Shown: positions 10,505-19,302 of the stretch, piece after piece
How positions within the stretch are numbered: the stretch's first letter is position 1
How the letters are laid out: every line of letters starts with the position of its first letter
Assembly (NCBI GenBank): GCA_003427395.1
Contig: BFEA01000005.1
Span: 585,164-617,677, forward strand
Length of the DNA stretch: 32,514 nucleotides
Source of the DNA: Chara braunii
Taxonomy: Eukaryota > Streptophyta > Charophyceae > Charales > Characeae
Direction of reading: 5' to 3'
Position numbers and translations under genes: made by a program
Notes under the pieces: generated by a model
The model's input: only the letters and a program-made list of their open reading frames with translations
The model's database searches: none
Told to the model about the DNA's origin: nothing

Positions 10505-10918
10505 NNNNNNNNNNNNNNNNNNNNNNNNNNNNNNNNNNNNNNNNNNNNNNNNNNNNNNNNNNNNNNNNNNNNNNNNNNNNNNNNNNNNNNNNNNNNNNNN
10601 NNNNNNNNNNNNNNNNNNNNNNNNNNNNNNNNNNNNNNNNNNNNNNNNNNNNNNNNNNNNNNNNNNNNNNNNNNNNNNNNNNNNNNNNNNNNNNNNNNNN
10701 NNNNNNNNNNNNNNNNNNNNNNNNNNNNNNNNNNNNNNNNNNNNNNNNNNNNNNNNNNNNNNNNNNNNNNNNNNNNNNNNNNNNNNNNNNNNNNNNNNNN
10801 NNNNNNNNNNNNNNNNNNNNNNNNNNNNNNNNNNNNNNNNNNNNNNNNNNNNNNNNNNNNNNNNNNNNNNNNNNNNNNNNNNNNNNNNNNNNNNNNNNNN
10901 NNNNNNNNNNNNNNNNNN
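10505..10918. other. Assembly gap (414 Ns)
   Basis: A run of N between a GTG-rich repeat on the left and a GGGGAT-rich repeat on the right. Open frames spanning it are meaningless. The length may be an estimate from read pairs. Confidence 0.99.
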
Positions 10919-11183
10919 GGGGATCCCGTTTGGTGTCGGGGTAAGGGTGCGGAATGGGGATCGAGGGGGAGTCGGGGGAGTCGGGATCGGGGAATCGCGC
11001 GGGAAGCGCATGGGGAATTGTGCGGGAATCAGGGTCGGGAAGGGCAGATGGATCGCGCGGGGATCGCGAAGTCGCAGGAAATGGGACTGGGTAGGCAGCT
11101 AGGGGAAGAGAGGATCGGCGGGGGGAGGAGAAGAGGAGGAAAGAAGAAGAAGAGGAAGAAGGAGAAACGATGACGACGACGAG
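10919..11183. other. G-rich low-complexity sequence
   Basis: Loosely repeated GGGGATC, GGGAATCG and GCGCGGG words, followed by GA-rich sequence leading into the GAA microsatellite. No RNA gene or coding feature is visible. Confidence 0.6.
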
Positions 11184-11259
11184 GAAGAAGAAGAAGAAGA
11201 AGAAGAAGAAGAAGAAGAAGAAGAAGAAGAAGAAGAAGAAGAAGAAGAAAAAGAAGAAA
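11184..11259. repeat. (GAA)n microsatellite
   Basis: About 22 perfect AAG/GAA units followed by a short imperfect tail. The polylysine and polyserine open frames through it are artefacts. Long GAA tracts can form triplex DNA. Confidence 0.95.
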
Positions 11260-11531
11260 TGTGGAGAAGAACGAAGAGAAAGAAAGAGAAATAAACATTT
11301 GCTGGCAACTTACCTGCGCGTTGGCGATGGCAGCGATGGCGGTGACAATGACGTGGCAGCGGGTACGAGGCAACATTGACGATGATGTGGCAGCGACGAC
11401 GGAGACGACGATGGTGATGACTTGGCGACGACGACGGTGATGAGGTAACGATGATGTCGACGACGTGGCAACGACGACGACGAGGTCGGCGGGGATGACG
11501 ATAGGACAGGGTGGGAGGGAGGGCCAAAGCC
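11260..11531 (-). other. GAC/GATG-rich sequence, possible leader of a minus-strand LTR element
   Basis: Repeated GACGACGA, GATGATG and ACGTGGCA words with no credible coding content. On the minus strand it lies just downstream of the primer-like site at 11532-11543, so it may be the start of an LTR element's internal region, cut off or continued beyond the gap. Confidence 0.4.
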
Positions 11532-11543
11532 GCTCTGATACCA
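11532..11543 (-). promoter_or_regulatory. Primer-binding site, initiator-Met tRNA type, minus strand
   Basis: GCTCTGATACCA is the exact reverse complement of the primer site TGGTATCAGAGC seen in element A. It is followed, after one base, by TGTGAC, which on the minus strand is an LTR end (GTCACA). This marks an LTR element pointing leftward. Confidence 0.7.
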
Positions 11544-11544
11544 T

Positions 11545-11887
11545 TGTGACAAGGCGGAGGTAGAGCAGCGAGGTCGGGGAAGAGAGAGGGAGAGAGTGAG
11601 ATCACACACACACACTCACTCGACTCGACACGACTCGACGGACACAGACACAAAGTGGCAAAGTGGCAAAGTCGCAAAGTCGCAAACTTGGTTCCGTACA
11701 CAATGCCGCAGCAAGTCACACTGAAGCACAAGCACTGAGGTCGAAAACTGAATCCCCCAGCGGGGCTCGAGTCCGGTCTTAAGTACCGGACTCAGGCTCA
11801 ATCCAGAGGGCCGAGGTGCGGCTCGCCTCAGGACTGAACCGAGGGTCGCAAGTCTGAGCCTGGGCGCCAGAATGTTGGATGGCGACA
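11545..11887 (-). repeat. Candidate short LTR (minus strand)
   Basis: On the minus strand the segment would start TGTCGCCATC (plus-strand end at 11887) and end CTTGTCACA at 11545, one base before the primer site. About 343 bp is a normal LTR length. It contains a perfect 9-bp hairpin at 11769-11793 (GAGTCCGGT/ACCGGACTC with a 7-base loop) and an 8-base tandem repeat (AAAGTGGC-like, 11652-11687). The right boundary is inferred only from a plausible terminal CA. No second LTR or coding region is visible, so this is a fragment or runs into the gap. Confidence 0.5.
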
Positions 11888-12062
11888 AGTATCAAAATCT
11901 GAAAGTGCTAGAGGCGAGATTTTGCAAACGGGCGCCAACTGCAGAGGGCGCCAACAGTCTGGTACCGGAGATCGGAGACTCAAAAATGAAATAGCAGCCT
12001 GGCGGGTGGAGGCCCGCGGACCAGGGATCGAGTCTTGGATGAGTCTGTAACAGAGCCTCTCT
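11888..12062. other. Unassigned flank of the minus-strand LTR candidate
   Basis: Mixed-composition sequence with paired GGGCGCCAAC words. No gene or known element is recognised. Confidence 0.4.
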
Positions 12063-12330
12063 TTGGTAAGCGCACACATCAGCCGCGTGGACAATGAGTG
12101 AGGAGGGAGGAGGGACCAAGTAGGAGCAATGAGGATGGAGGGAGAAGAGGACAAAGAATGAGAAGGACGAGCGTGCATGGAGGAGGAAGGCTCTTTTTGG
12201 TAAGTGCACACGTCACCCGCACAGAGAACGAGCAAGGAGGGAGGAGGGACTGAGTAAGAGGGGCGAGGATGGAGGAAGAAGAGGATGAAGGACAATGGGG
12301 ATGATGGAGGAAAGAGGAGAGGAGGAAGAG
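12063..12330. repeat. Tandem repeat, ~134-bp period
   Basis: Two diverged copies starting TTGGTAAGCGCACAC (12063) and TTGGTAAGTGCACAC (12197), each followed by an identical-style GGAGGGAGGAGGGAC block. The open frames on the minus strand are low-complexity shadows. Confidence 0.75.
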
Positions 12331-13210
12331 GATGGATGGAGGAGCGAGGATTTCAGACGTTTTGTTTTTTTGGGAGGAAGTGGACTTGGGAGGACAAGAA
12401 GCTAAAGAGAAAAAGAGCAAATGGGGCGAACACGATGCAACGCATGGACGGTGAGGAGGGAAGGAGGAAGAGGAGCAAAGGTGGAGGGAGAAGAGGACGG
12501 AGGACGACGGGTGCGACGAGGATGGAGGGAGGAGGAAGGAGGAGGGAGAAGGACGGAGGGAGAAGGACGGAGGGAGAAGGACGGAGGGAGCTGACAATTG
12601 AAATTTCAAGTGTCTTTTTTTCTTTGTTTTTGGAAAGCGAACTTGATTCAAATTCGAGACGCTTCTCGATGTTTCTACATGTGTGTGTCATGCTTGCCCG
12701 GGGATCAAGCTAGAACGACAACGATGACGATCGACGAGCGAGAATGAAGCGAGGATGGATGGAGGAGGAGTGACAATGGAGGAAGGAGGAAGAGGAGGGA
12801 GAAGAAGGCAAGAGGGCGACAACAATAGAGGGAGAAGAGGGTGGGCCACTTAGGTAGAACAATGGTGATGAAAGAGCGACAATGGAGGGAGAAGAGGACG
12901 AAGGACGACAGTCATGATGGAGGAAAGAGGAAGGGACGACGAGGATGGATCAAGGAGGAGGAAGAATGGAGGGAGGGAGGAGGGAGGCAGGAGAAGAAGG
13001 GAAGAGGCCAACAACAATAGAGGGAGAAGAGGGCAGGCCACTTAGGTAGAACAATGGTGATGAAAGAGCGACAATGGAGGGAAAAGAGGACGAAGGACGA
13101 CGGTCATGATGGAGGAAAGAGGAAGGGACGACGGGGATGGATCAAGGAGGAGGAAGAATGGAGGGAGGGAGGAGGGAGGAGGAGGAGGGAGAAGGAGGGA
13201 TGAGAACAAC
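12080..13210. repeat. Purine-biased (GGA/GAA) low-complexity tract over 1.1 kb
   Basis: The + strand is dominated by GGAGGA, GAAGAGG and GGGAGAA words for more than a kilobase, with short tandem arrays such as a ~15-base unit repeated at 12543-12590. The Ser/Pro/Leu-rich minus-strand frames reflect this composition and are not genes. Confidence 0.8.
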
Positions 13211-13229
13211 AACAATGAATGGAGGAGAG
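12846..13229. repeat. 192-bp tandem duplication
   Basis: The block starting CCACTTAGGTAGAACAATGG at 12846 is repeated at 13038, 192 bases later, with only a few substitutions. The second copy has an expanded GGAGGA stretch at its end. Confidence 0.85.
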
Positions 13230-13277
13230 TGCATGAATTTTTTTCTGTTGAAATTTTGAGGGTCTTCTTGCATTTGC

Positions 13278-14300
13278 TAGGAAAATAAGCAACAGCGAGA
13301 TGACAATCCCAAATCACACCATCACATTGCAAGCCAAATAGTCACACCGTGTCCAGATAGCAGCATTGCACCAATAATACATCAATGGAGTTTCGTAGCA
13401 CTGAAAACCAATGTCCGTGGAGAGCACACTCTCTCCTCTCAAGAAAAGAGTCCAGTTCCCTTACACTCACACTTGGCGCTCAGCGGCCAGCCTACTCCTA
13501 CACAGCTACTACAGACTACAAAAAGGCAATGCAACTGTTGACATCAGCAGCAGCCCGAAGTACTTGAAGATGCCGCCCATGCAGACCATCGCCAATACAA
13601 GGTACGTGTCACATCATCATCATCATCATCATCCTTCACCTATCCCCTGACTTCACCCACACCTGTCCTCTCTGTCACCCGAAGACCACCCCTGCGCTTC
13701 ACCGTAGTCCAAGCCCACCAGCTATGGTGGCTGGGCTATGGCGCTGCCCTCAGCAGCGCCCTCCTCCTCTGCACGACCGCACGTGCTGCACCTCGCCTCT
13801 CAGCGTTGGCAGCAGCCTGCGAGCATGAGCTCCAGCGGCGCTGCCGCCCAGCATGCGAGTGCCTGAATGAGGCAGCCAGGGCCGAGCTCTTTCCTTCATG
13901 GAAAGAGTTGGCCTGCTCACGCAGCCTGGCTGCCTTGGCCTGGGCCCAGAAGCTTCCGGAAGGCCCCAGGAGGCTGCCTGGATGCAGCAGCTACTGGGTT
14001 GCTGGGCCTCGTTCGGTTGGGCACCCAACTGTCTCTGTATGAGGCTGCGAATCACGGTCAGGGCCTGCATTCTTTGGAAAGGCCCGGTAGGCCGTGGAAA
14101 TGTCCTTGTTGTCGGCTTGTGTTTCTTTCAACCAACTGGCTCGTCGCAACTGCGTGAACCCCAAATACGAAATTGACAGTCGAAGGCCTTTTGCAAAAAG
14201 CCAGGCCCGCCTTCACTTAGGGCGGGCACCTCCACCTTCACTTAGGGCGGGTAAGGCTGCAGACAGGGCCCCATAGGCCTACCGAGGACCCTGATCCTCG
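13278..14300 (+). repeat. Unknown ~1-kb repeat, copy 1
   Basis: Matches 15294-16302 at many points in the same order. Shared features are the opening AAATAAGCAACAGCG (AAATGAGCAATAGCG in copy 2), GACATCAGCAGCAGC, AAGGTACGTGTC, a CAT-rich microsatellite, GGCTATGGCGCTGCC, CAGCAGCGCC, and the close at ATCCTCGC. Similarity is moderate, and no protein domain or reverse transcriptase is recognised. Near its end it holds two direct copies of CTTCACTTAGGGCGGG (14211-14226, 14236-14251). Part of the same family occurs inverted at 17515-17745. It may be a non-autonomous transposon or other dispersed repeat. Confidence 0.7.
13613..13634. repeat. (CAT)n microsatellite
   Basis: Seven CAT units inside copy 1 of the unknown repeat. 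The matching position of copy 2 (near 15645) has a shorter, interrupted version. Confidence 0.85.
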
Positions 14301-14814
14301 CACATTGTTCAGTCAATGGGTTGTTGTCCTTTACATATGCTTCGCTCCATGCATCAAAAGAGGAATTGATAGGCCCATTCATGGCCACACTGTCCGATCG
14401 TCCAAAATCAGCACTGAGTCGGCCATTAATCAATCAAAGGATGTTTGATCAATCGTTTGCCAGTCAATGGTTATCTTGCTTTGTACATGATTTTGCGATC
14501 AACAGCTGAGTTGTTTCATTCTCATCTCGCTTATTGTGCGACTATGCCCTTCCCATCTTCGCCGCATTTGCCTGTGAGAACTTTGGTACCAGCCGTATGA
14601 ATGGCATGTGCAAGCACGATGTTCTTCGATTTGCTCCACCCTCTCCCACCCCTCCTCCTCCCTGCCCCCCCCGGTGCTCAGCCCCTCTTCTGCGCTGCGG
14701 CAGGTCCACTTGTATCAATGAATATTTGTGTTATTACACAACAAGTATTGATTAACTTAGAATTTGTTACATTTGGGGTAGAGGTTGAGGGGTTGCGCCT
14801 ATCTCCGAAACCTA
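14301..14814. other. Unassigned DNA between repeat copies
   Basis: No coding feature or known element is visible. It contains a C-rich stretch near 14640-14690 and repeated CAGTCAATGG words (14310, 14461). Confidence 0.5.
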
Positions 14815-15018
14815 TTAAACCACCACTCCAACGACCCCTGCACTGTTCATTTTCCTTGTCTACGAGTACCGGGCCAAAATCTACAGTGCCTAGCCCTGGT
14901 AGAGGTTCGGTGGGGAAGTGTACCACAATGATCTTTCCTCACGGCAGCACTGTAGATTTTAGGCTTGGGGAATTGCAACTTTGGTCAAAAATAGGGGCCG
15001 GATGGAGTGGTGGTTTAA
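14815..15018. repeat. Two-stem foldback (inverted repeat)
   Basis: The outer arms are a perfect 16-bp inverted repeat: TTAAACCACCACTCCA at about 14815-14830 and its reverse complement at 15003-15018. Inside it, AAAATCTACAGTGC at about 14876-14889 pairs perfectly with GCACTGTAGATTTT at 14947-14960. The 42-46 bases between the stems do not pair well apart from a CCCCT block, and the end loop is about 57 bases. It could be a miniature foldback transposon or a hairpin RNA precursor. Nothing here decides between these. Confidence 0.75.
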
Positions 15019-15293
15019 GCAGCAGATGTTACGTTTGACTTTGACCAGATCATTTGTAATTCTAGTGAAACCTCTTTGTGTATGTACCATTCCGTCAACA
15101 GCCAGTGTGTTGACAAACTTGTTCGAGGGTTCGTCGGTTGCCGTTTTTTGTCGTTTGAAGAACGTGTATCTGGACAGAGTCTTGGCAAACATAAAATTTG
15201 GCCAACTCACTAAGTTAGACAACCTTTTTTTTATTATTATTAACAACGGAATAAATGTATTCTATGCTGAAAACCGGGTTCAGCGTCCCTTAT
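15019..15293. other. Unassigned DNA
   Basis: AT-rich toward the end, with a poly-T/ATT stretch near 15222-15241. No feature is recognised. Confidence 0.5.
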
Positions 15294-16302
15294 GCAAGGT
15301 AAATGAGCAATAGCGAAAATGACAGAATTCCAGATTGCGAATCACATCGAAAGCCAGATAGTCTAACACTGTCCAGAAAGCAGAAATGCTGCAAATGCAC
15401 TGATACTACACCGAAGGAGAACCAAAGCATCAAACTGAACTGTCAATGAGAGAATATACTCGCCACCACCAACAAAGCGATCATGGCTCTTCCCCCTACT
15501 GGCGCTCAGCGCCCAGACTACTATCCTACAGCTACTCTAAAAGCGACGAAATGAGAATCAAGTTGCTGACGTCAGCAGCAGCAACCAAAGTACATGCAGA
15601 TGTCGACCATGCGGACCATCACCAAGACCAGGTACGTGTCCTCACGTCATCATCCTCATCTCTCTCCCTTGCTCAGCCTCGACTTCTACACCCACGTCTC
15701 CCCTCACACGAAGACCACCATCACCTCCCGCTGACTATCCAAGCCGAGCCTGGCTATGGTTGGGCTGGCTATGGCGCTGCCATCAGCAGCGCCCCGCTTC
15801 TTCTTGACGCCCGCGTGCACCTCGACACGAGCGCTAGCGCAGCAGCCCGCGAGCAAACACTCCAGCAGCGCTGCCGCCTTTACACGCAAGTGCCCCAATT
15901 CCCTCAAGGCTGGAAAGTGCTTGCCAGCCTCTCATGATTTGGCTGGCTGCAGCGAGTTTCCAGTAGCTTCCGATTGGGCCAAAGTGTCTGCGCCAGGCCC
16001 GTTCAGACAGTGGCCTGGGACCGAATTGGTTAGGCATGCCCAACCACCCATGTGCACACGTACGGTGTTCCCTGCTTCGACTACGTTGCTGGAAGGGTCT
16101 GGAAGGCTCACGAATATTTCTGATTCTCCCGAGTAAGGCGGATGTAACCAACTGGCGCGTGGCAACTGTCTGGCGTCCACCAAGATTTGCAAAAATTGAC
16201 GAACTGGACCTCATTGAAGATTCAGGGGCCGGCTTTCACTTACTGCGGGCACGCATCCGTTGCAGGGCCTTATGCAGGTATGCCGAGAGGTGAAATCCTC
16301 GC
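15294..16302 (+). repeat. Unknown ~1-kb repeat, copy 2
   Basis: Diverged direct copy of 13278-14300, almost the same length and about 2.0 kb downstream. It ends at AAATCCTCGC like copy 1. Open frames here differ from those of copy 1 and share no conserved reading frame that I can see, arguing against a gene. Confidence 0.7.
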
Positions 16303-16315
16303 TTTTACATGACGA

Positions 16316-16425
16316 CACCATATACTGCAGTCAGTGCATTCAGTGCATTTTGCCCTTTGCTGCACTCACTGCATTTTGCCCTTTGCTGCATTCACTGAAT
16401 GCAGTCAGTACATTTTGCCAGACAT
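16316..16425. repeat. Short tandem repeat, 26-base period
   Basis: The word GCATTTTGCCCTTTGCTGCA recurs every 26 bases from about 16344, with a third partial copy near 16410 and CAGTCAGT words at both ends. The array ends beside an ATGCAG/CTGCAT inverted element. Confidence 0.8.
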
Positions 16426-16587
16426 AGACTGAACTTGCTCCCTTCAGCCAGTATATATCCTTAACACTCTTAAAGCGTGTAAAGGGTCTCGCATGACGCT
16501 CCCACGGAGACCCGCTTGCCAGTGTTGGGAAAGGCGGCGGGGCACGGGGCGGGCCCACTGGACACCTGTCCTTTTTAATCTTTTTTT

Positions 16588-16802
16588 GTCGTTTTGTGGG
16601 CTCGCTCGCGTCGTTTTGTTTTGGACTTAGGGCCTAGCTGCACTACTCACGAGACTGAATCTATCGCTGGAGTACGGAGAAATACGTTGCTTATCATTTT
16701 TTGCCGTTTTGTGGGCCCGCTCGCGTCGTTTTGTTTTGGACTTAGGGCCTCGCTGCACTGCTCACGAAACTGAATCTACCTCTAGAGTNCGGAGAAATAC
16801 NT
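16588..16802. repeat. Tandem repeat, 115-bp period
   Basis: Two copies (about 16588-16687 and 16703-16802) share GTTTTGTGGG, CTCGCGTCGTTTTG, GGACTTAGGGCCT and CTGAATCTA words at a constant 115-base offset. A third partial copy begins after the adapter at 16950. The second copy carries ambiguous bases at 16789 and 16801. Confidence 0.85.
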
Positions 16803-16905
16803 TCAATTTGCCATCTTTTGTCTTTTGCGCACGTAGATCCACGGCCCACGCGGTTGTTTTTCTGCGCCGTGAAAGGGCGGTGGGGACGAACGGGATGAGT
16901 CGGAG
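16755..16905. repeat. Duplicated segment left of the adapter
   Basis: Repeats 16950-17100 at an offset of 195 bases with few differences, two of them Ns. As the two copies are separated only by a library adapter, the duplication is most likely an assembly artefact. Confidence 0.85.
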
Positions 16906-16911
16906 GGGGGG

Positions 16912-16949
16912 CTGTCTCTTATACACATCTAGATGTGTATAAGAGACAG
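16912..16949. other. Sequencing adapter: Nextera mate-pair junction
   Basis: CTGTCTCTTATACACATCT followed immediately by its reverse complement, a 38-bp perfect palindrome. The 19-base half is the Tn5 mosaic end used in Nextera libraries, and the back-to-back form is the circularisation junction of mate-pair libraries. This is library DNA left in the assembly, not genomic sequence. Confidence 0.97.
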
Positions 16950-17187
16950 GCACTACTCACGAGACTGAATCTACCGCTAGAGTGCGGAGAAATACATTCA
17001 ATTTGCCATCTTTTGTCTTTTGCGCACGTAGATCCACGGCCCACGCGGTTGTTTTTCTGCGCCGTGAAAGGGCGGTGGGGACGAACGGGATGAGTCGGAG
17101 GGGGTGCGGGGAGGTGGGGACCAGGGCAGTGGACGGAGAGAGGGGCAATGCGAGGAGCAAAAGAGGGACCAGCGGGGGCAAAAACGG

Positions 17188-17189
<2 letters not shown>

Positions 17190-17251
<62 letters not shown>
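17190..17251. repeat. (GA)n microsatellite
   Basis: About 31 GA units, followed by a poly-T/poly-C stretch at 17272-17287. Arg-Glu and Leu-Ser open frames through it are not genes. Confidence 0.97.
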
Positions 17252-17253
<2 letters not shown>

Positions 17254-17514
17254 CATTGGTGCAGAATTACAATTTTTTTTTTTCCCCCCTACTCTTGGTC
17301 CCCGCTCTTGGTCCCCGCCGCAGTCGCGGCGGGCAGACGTCTTGTATTAGTAATAATTAGTATTTAGTACCATTGTCTTCTTCTCCCTCTCTGCCTACGG
17401 TTTACCGGGCATTTCCATTTGATGGTATAATGTACATTCTTATCACCAACGATAATGAGAAAAGCTACGATTTGATTCAGCTAATTTAGGAAGATCATCT
17501 CTTTTTTTCCTAGC
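17252..17514. other. Unassigned DNA
   Basis: Poly-T/poly-C stretch, repeated TTGGTCCCCGC words, then AT-rich sequence. No feature is recognised. Confidence 0.5.
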
Positions 17515-17745
17515 AAATCCTTGTGCGAGGATTTGTGCCCTCGACAGTGCTGGAAAAGGCCTTGCGCCCCCTGAGTGAAGGCGGGCCTGCCAATATGTGC
17601 CAAGGCCTGGGTACAGGCCAGTGTGTTCACCCTAAAGGGGGGTGTGCGGGGAATGAACCCTCGCGGGGCCTTTATCAGATATGCACATGTTCTGCGCAGA
17701 GGCCCTCAGCAAGCCCTGTGCCACCGTAAGTGAAGGCGGGCCTGA
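17515..17745 (-). repeat. Unknown repeat, inverted partial copy
   Basis: Read on the minus strand it shares AGGCCCGCCTTCACTTA, AAGGCCTTTT and the closing AAATCCTCGCACA with the 3' ends of the two ~1-kb repeats (14197-14300, 16200-16302). It contains two AGTGAAGGCGGGCCTG units at about 17573 and 17728. The copy is partial. Confidence 0.6.
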
Positions 17746-17788
17746 ATACTCACAAAAGGCCAAGATTTGACATTTTTCCATATGTGGG

Positions 17789-17802
17789 TATCATACAGTT
17801 GC
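17789..17802. repeat. 14-bp direct repeat left of the Penelope-like element
   Basis: TATCATACAGTTGC, found again at 22233-22246 just past the element. It is the likely target-site duplication made at insertion. Confidence 0.65.
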
Positions 17803-17809
17803 TAGAGAA

Positions 17810-18757
17810 GTGGAAGACGAGAAGTGGAAGACGAGAGACGCGATTGAAGAAGCAAAGAAGAAGGACGTTGGAGAATCAAGTGGAGCAAGCGCTGCGCGAT
17901 CGAAGAAGAAGGATAGGAAGAAAAATAGCAGCGAGATGGAGCGTAGCGAAGAAAGGATTAAATCATGGATATCAAGTGAATTCGGGACATCTTTGAGGAG
18001 GATCAATCAGAAACTGGACGAGACTGAAAAGATGAACAAGAAGATTGTAGAACTCGAAGGTGAAGTGAAAGGAAAGGGAAAAGTGAAGGAGAGTGGGAGC
18101 AGTGAAAAGAGGAAGAGAGCAGTGAATTCACCTGCATTCAGCAAGGTGAAGTCGAAGTCACGAAGTGGAGGGGTAAGAGTGCGACAGCCCCGTATCATGA
18201 TATCCTCTGACGAGGAGGATCAAAAAGAGAAAGGGTTGAGTAATAAAGTGGGTGGCGCAAAGAAAGACAATGATGGAAAACTGGAGGAGATCCTATCTCT
18301 ACTTGGCGCGCTCGTCCAGAAGACCAATGTTAAGGAGGAGGAAGGGACCAACGCTGGGGATGAGGAAGGGAATACGGTGAAGATTGAAAAGAGCACGCAA
18401 GAAAAGGAAAACGAAAAGTCGAACGAGGAGAAGGAAGATAGCGAGGCAAGTGATTCCGCCACGGATGTTGAGGAACAAGGGAAGGCGAGGGATGGAGACG
18501 TGATCGAGTATATGAAAGATAGACTCGATCACTACATGGGTTTGACGTACAAGGAAGTTTGTGCGCTCTGCACGAAGCGGGATCTGAAGTGTGCAAGGAA
18601 GGATAAGGGAGCCTGGGAACTAGCCAAGCAAGATATGGAACAATTCACGAAGCTCGTCAACAAGGTGGATGATGACGACACCGATCCTTCCAAACCTTCA
18701 GACGATGATGATGCCACCCAGCGGTCCGACGATGAAGACAATGTTGCGGGAAATTGA
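17810..18757 (+). pseudogene. PLE N-terminal region: charged coiled-coil with SAP-like segment
   Basis: 315 codons opening from GTG; the first ATG may lie further in, and the true start is uncertain. Residues 1-45 are basic and charged (KKKDRKK, EEAKKK). Residues 46-90 predict a coiled coil, 98-130 are a basic Lys/Arg patch, and 133-140 and 175-230 are acidic. Residues about 242-278 (from HYMGLTYKEVCALC) follow the SAP pattern: leucine, hydrophobic spacing, Arg-x-Leu, then a Lys/Asp-Lys-Gly turn and a second helix. SAP folds bind DNA. Cys251, Cys254 and Cys261 lie inside it. The tail is Asp-rich (DDDD near 287 and 298). TGA at 18755-18757 ends it, but the same frame stays open straight into the GIY-YIG region, so this was probably one polyprotein interrupted by a stop. 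A second ORF with read-through is the alternative. Confidence 0.7.
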
Positions 18758-18790
18758 TCGAAGAGAGCGTGGTTAAGAGTCCTTCGACGC

Positions 18791-19285
18791 TTGAAGAATC
18801 AGCTAGAGAGTGATTGCTCGAGGAATCACGACCAAGGGATACACAAAGAGCTCGAAATATTACTTAGGATCGTGGTCATTTGGGGATGTTTGAACCGTTG
18901 TATTCGATGGGGCAATACGTACCTGAAGTATTGGTTAATACTACAGCCTGTTGATCTACCGAAATTACTAGATGGGGAGAGTTGTGTTTATGTTATGATT
19001 TCTCCATTCTTTAAAGCCACTTACGTAGGACAGACAGGGAGCCGAGTTGAGGAAAGATGGAGGGAACATCGTAGGGATGCAGGAAAGGCCGTTTCTAAAG
19101 TTCACAAGTGGCTTTACAAACAGGGATGTTATTCATACACGATGATCCCAATATGGTTCGGAGAAAAGGATGATTTGAAGAGAGTGGAGATGCAGATCAT
19201 TAACAGCGAAAACCCCGGTTTGAACTCGAGAAAACAAAAGCCACGATCAAGACCACGAAGAAAAAGGAGAAAGGACAAAAATTGA
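18791..19285 (+). pseudogene. PLE GIY-YIG endonuclease domain
   Basis: Same frame as the upstream charged region. With the TTG at 18791 as residue 1, the domain begins at SCVYVM (residues 64-69), giving the GIY-equivalent VYV. TYVGQTG follows (YVG, 78-80), then R89 in VEERWREH, E133 in RVEMQII and N145 in NPGLN. These are the family's conserved tyrosines, arginine, catalytic glutamate and asparagine, so the nuclease core looks intact. The role would be nicking target DNA to prime reverse transcription. Cysteines (33, 37, 65) and histidines (93, 105) could form the zinc site reported for permuted PLEs, but I cannot confirm that. The C-terminus is a basic tail (PRSRPRRKRRK), possibly a nuclear or DNA-binding signal. 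A TGA ends the frame at 19283-19285 and the element continues in another frame. TTG is not a real start; the domain was internal to a longer protein. Confidence 0.85.
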
Positions 19286-19302
19286 ATTCAAACTTCATGT
19301 GA

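Noticed and set aside
11029-11731. Long Ser/Leu-rich open frames on the minus strand
   Set aside because: They translate the GAA microsatellite and neighbouring low-complexity DNA; no domain.
12079-12713. Open frames of 112-190 codons on both strands
   Set aside because: Composition follows the purine-rich tandem repeats; both strands open at once is typical of such bias.
13278-16302. Host gene with exons in the paired ~1-kb repeats (CAGGTACGT-like donor sites, long frames)
   Set aside because: The two copies do not keep a common reading frame and no domain is visible.
16912-16949. Perfect 38-bp palindrome as a transposon end or regulatory site
   Set aside because: It is exactly the library junction adapter sequence.
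16957-17350. Arg-Glu and Leu-Ser open frames
   Set aside because: They run through the (GA)n microsatellite and the duplicated adapter flank.
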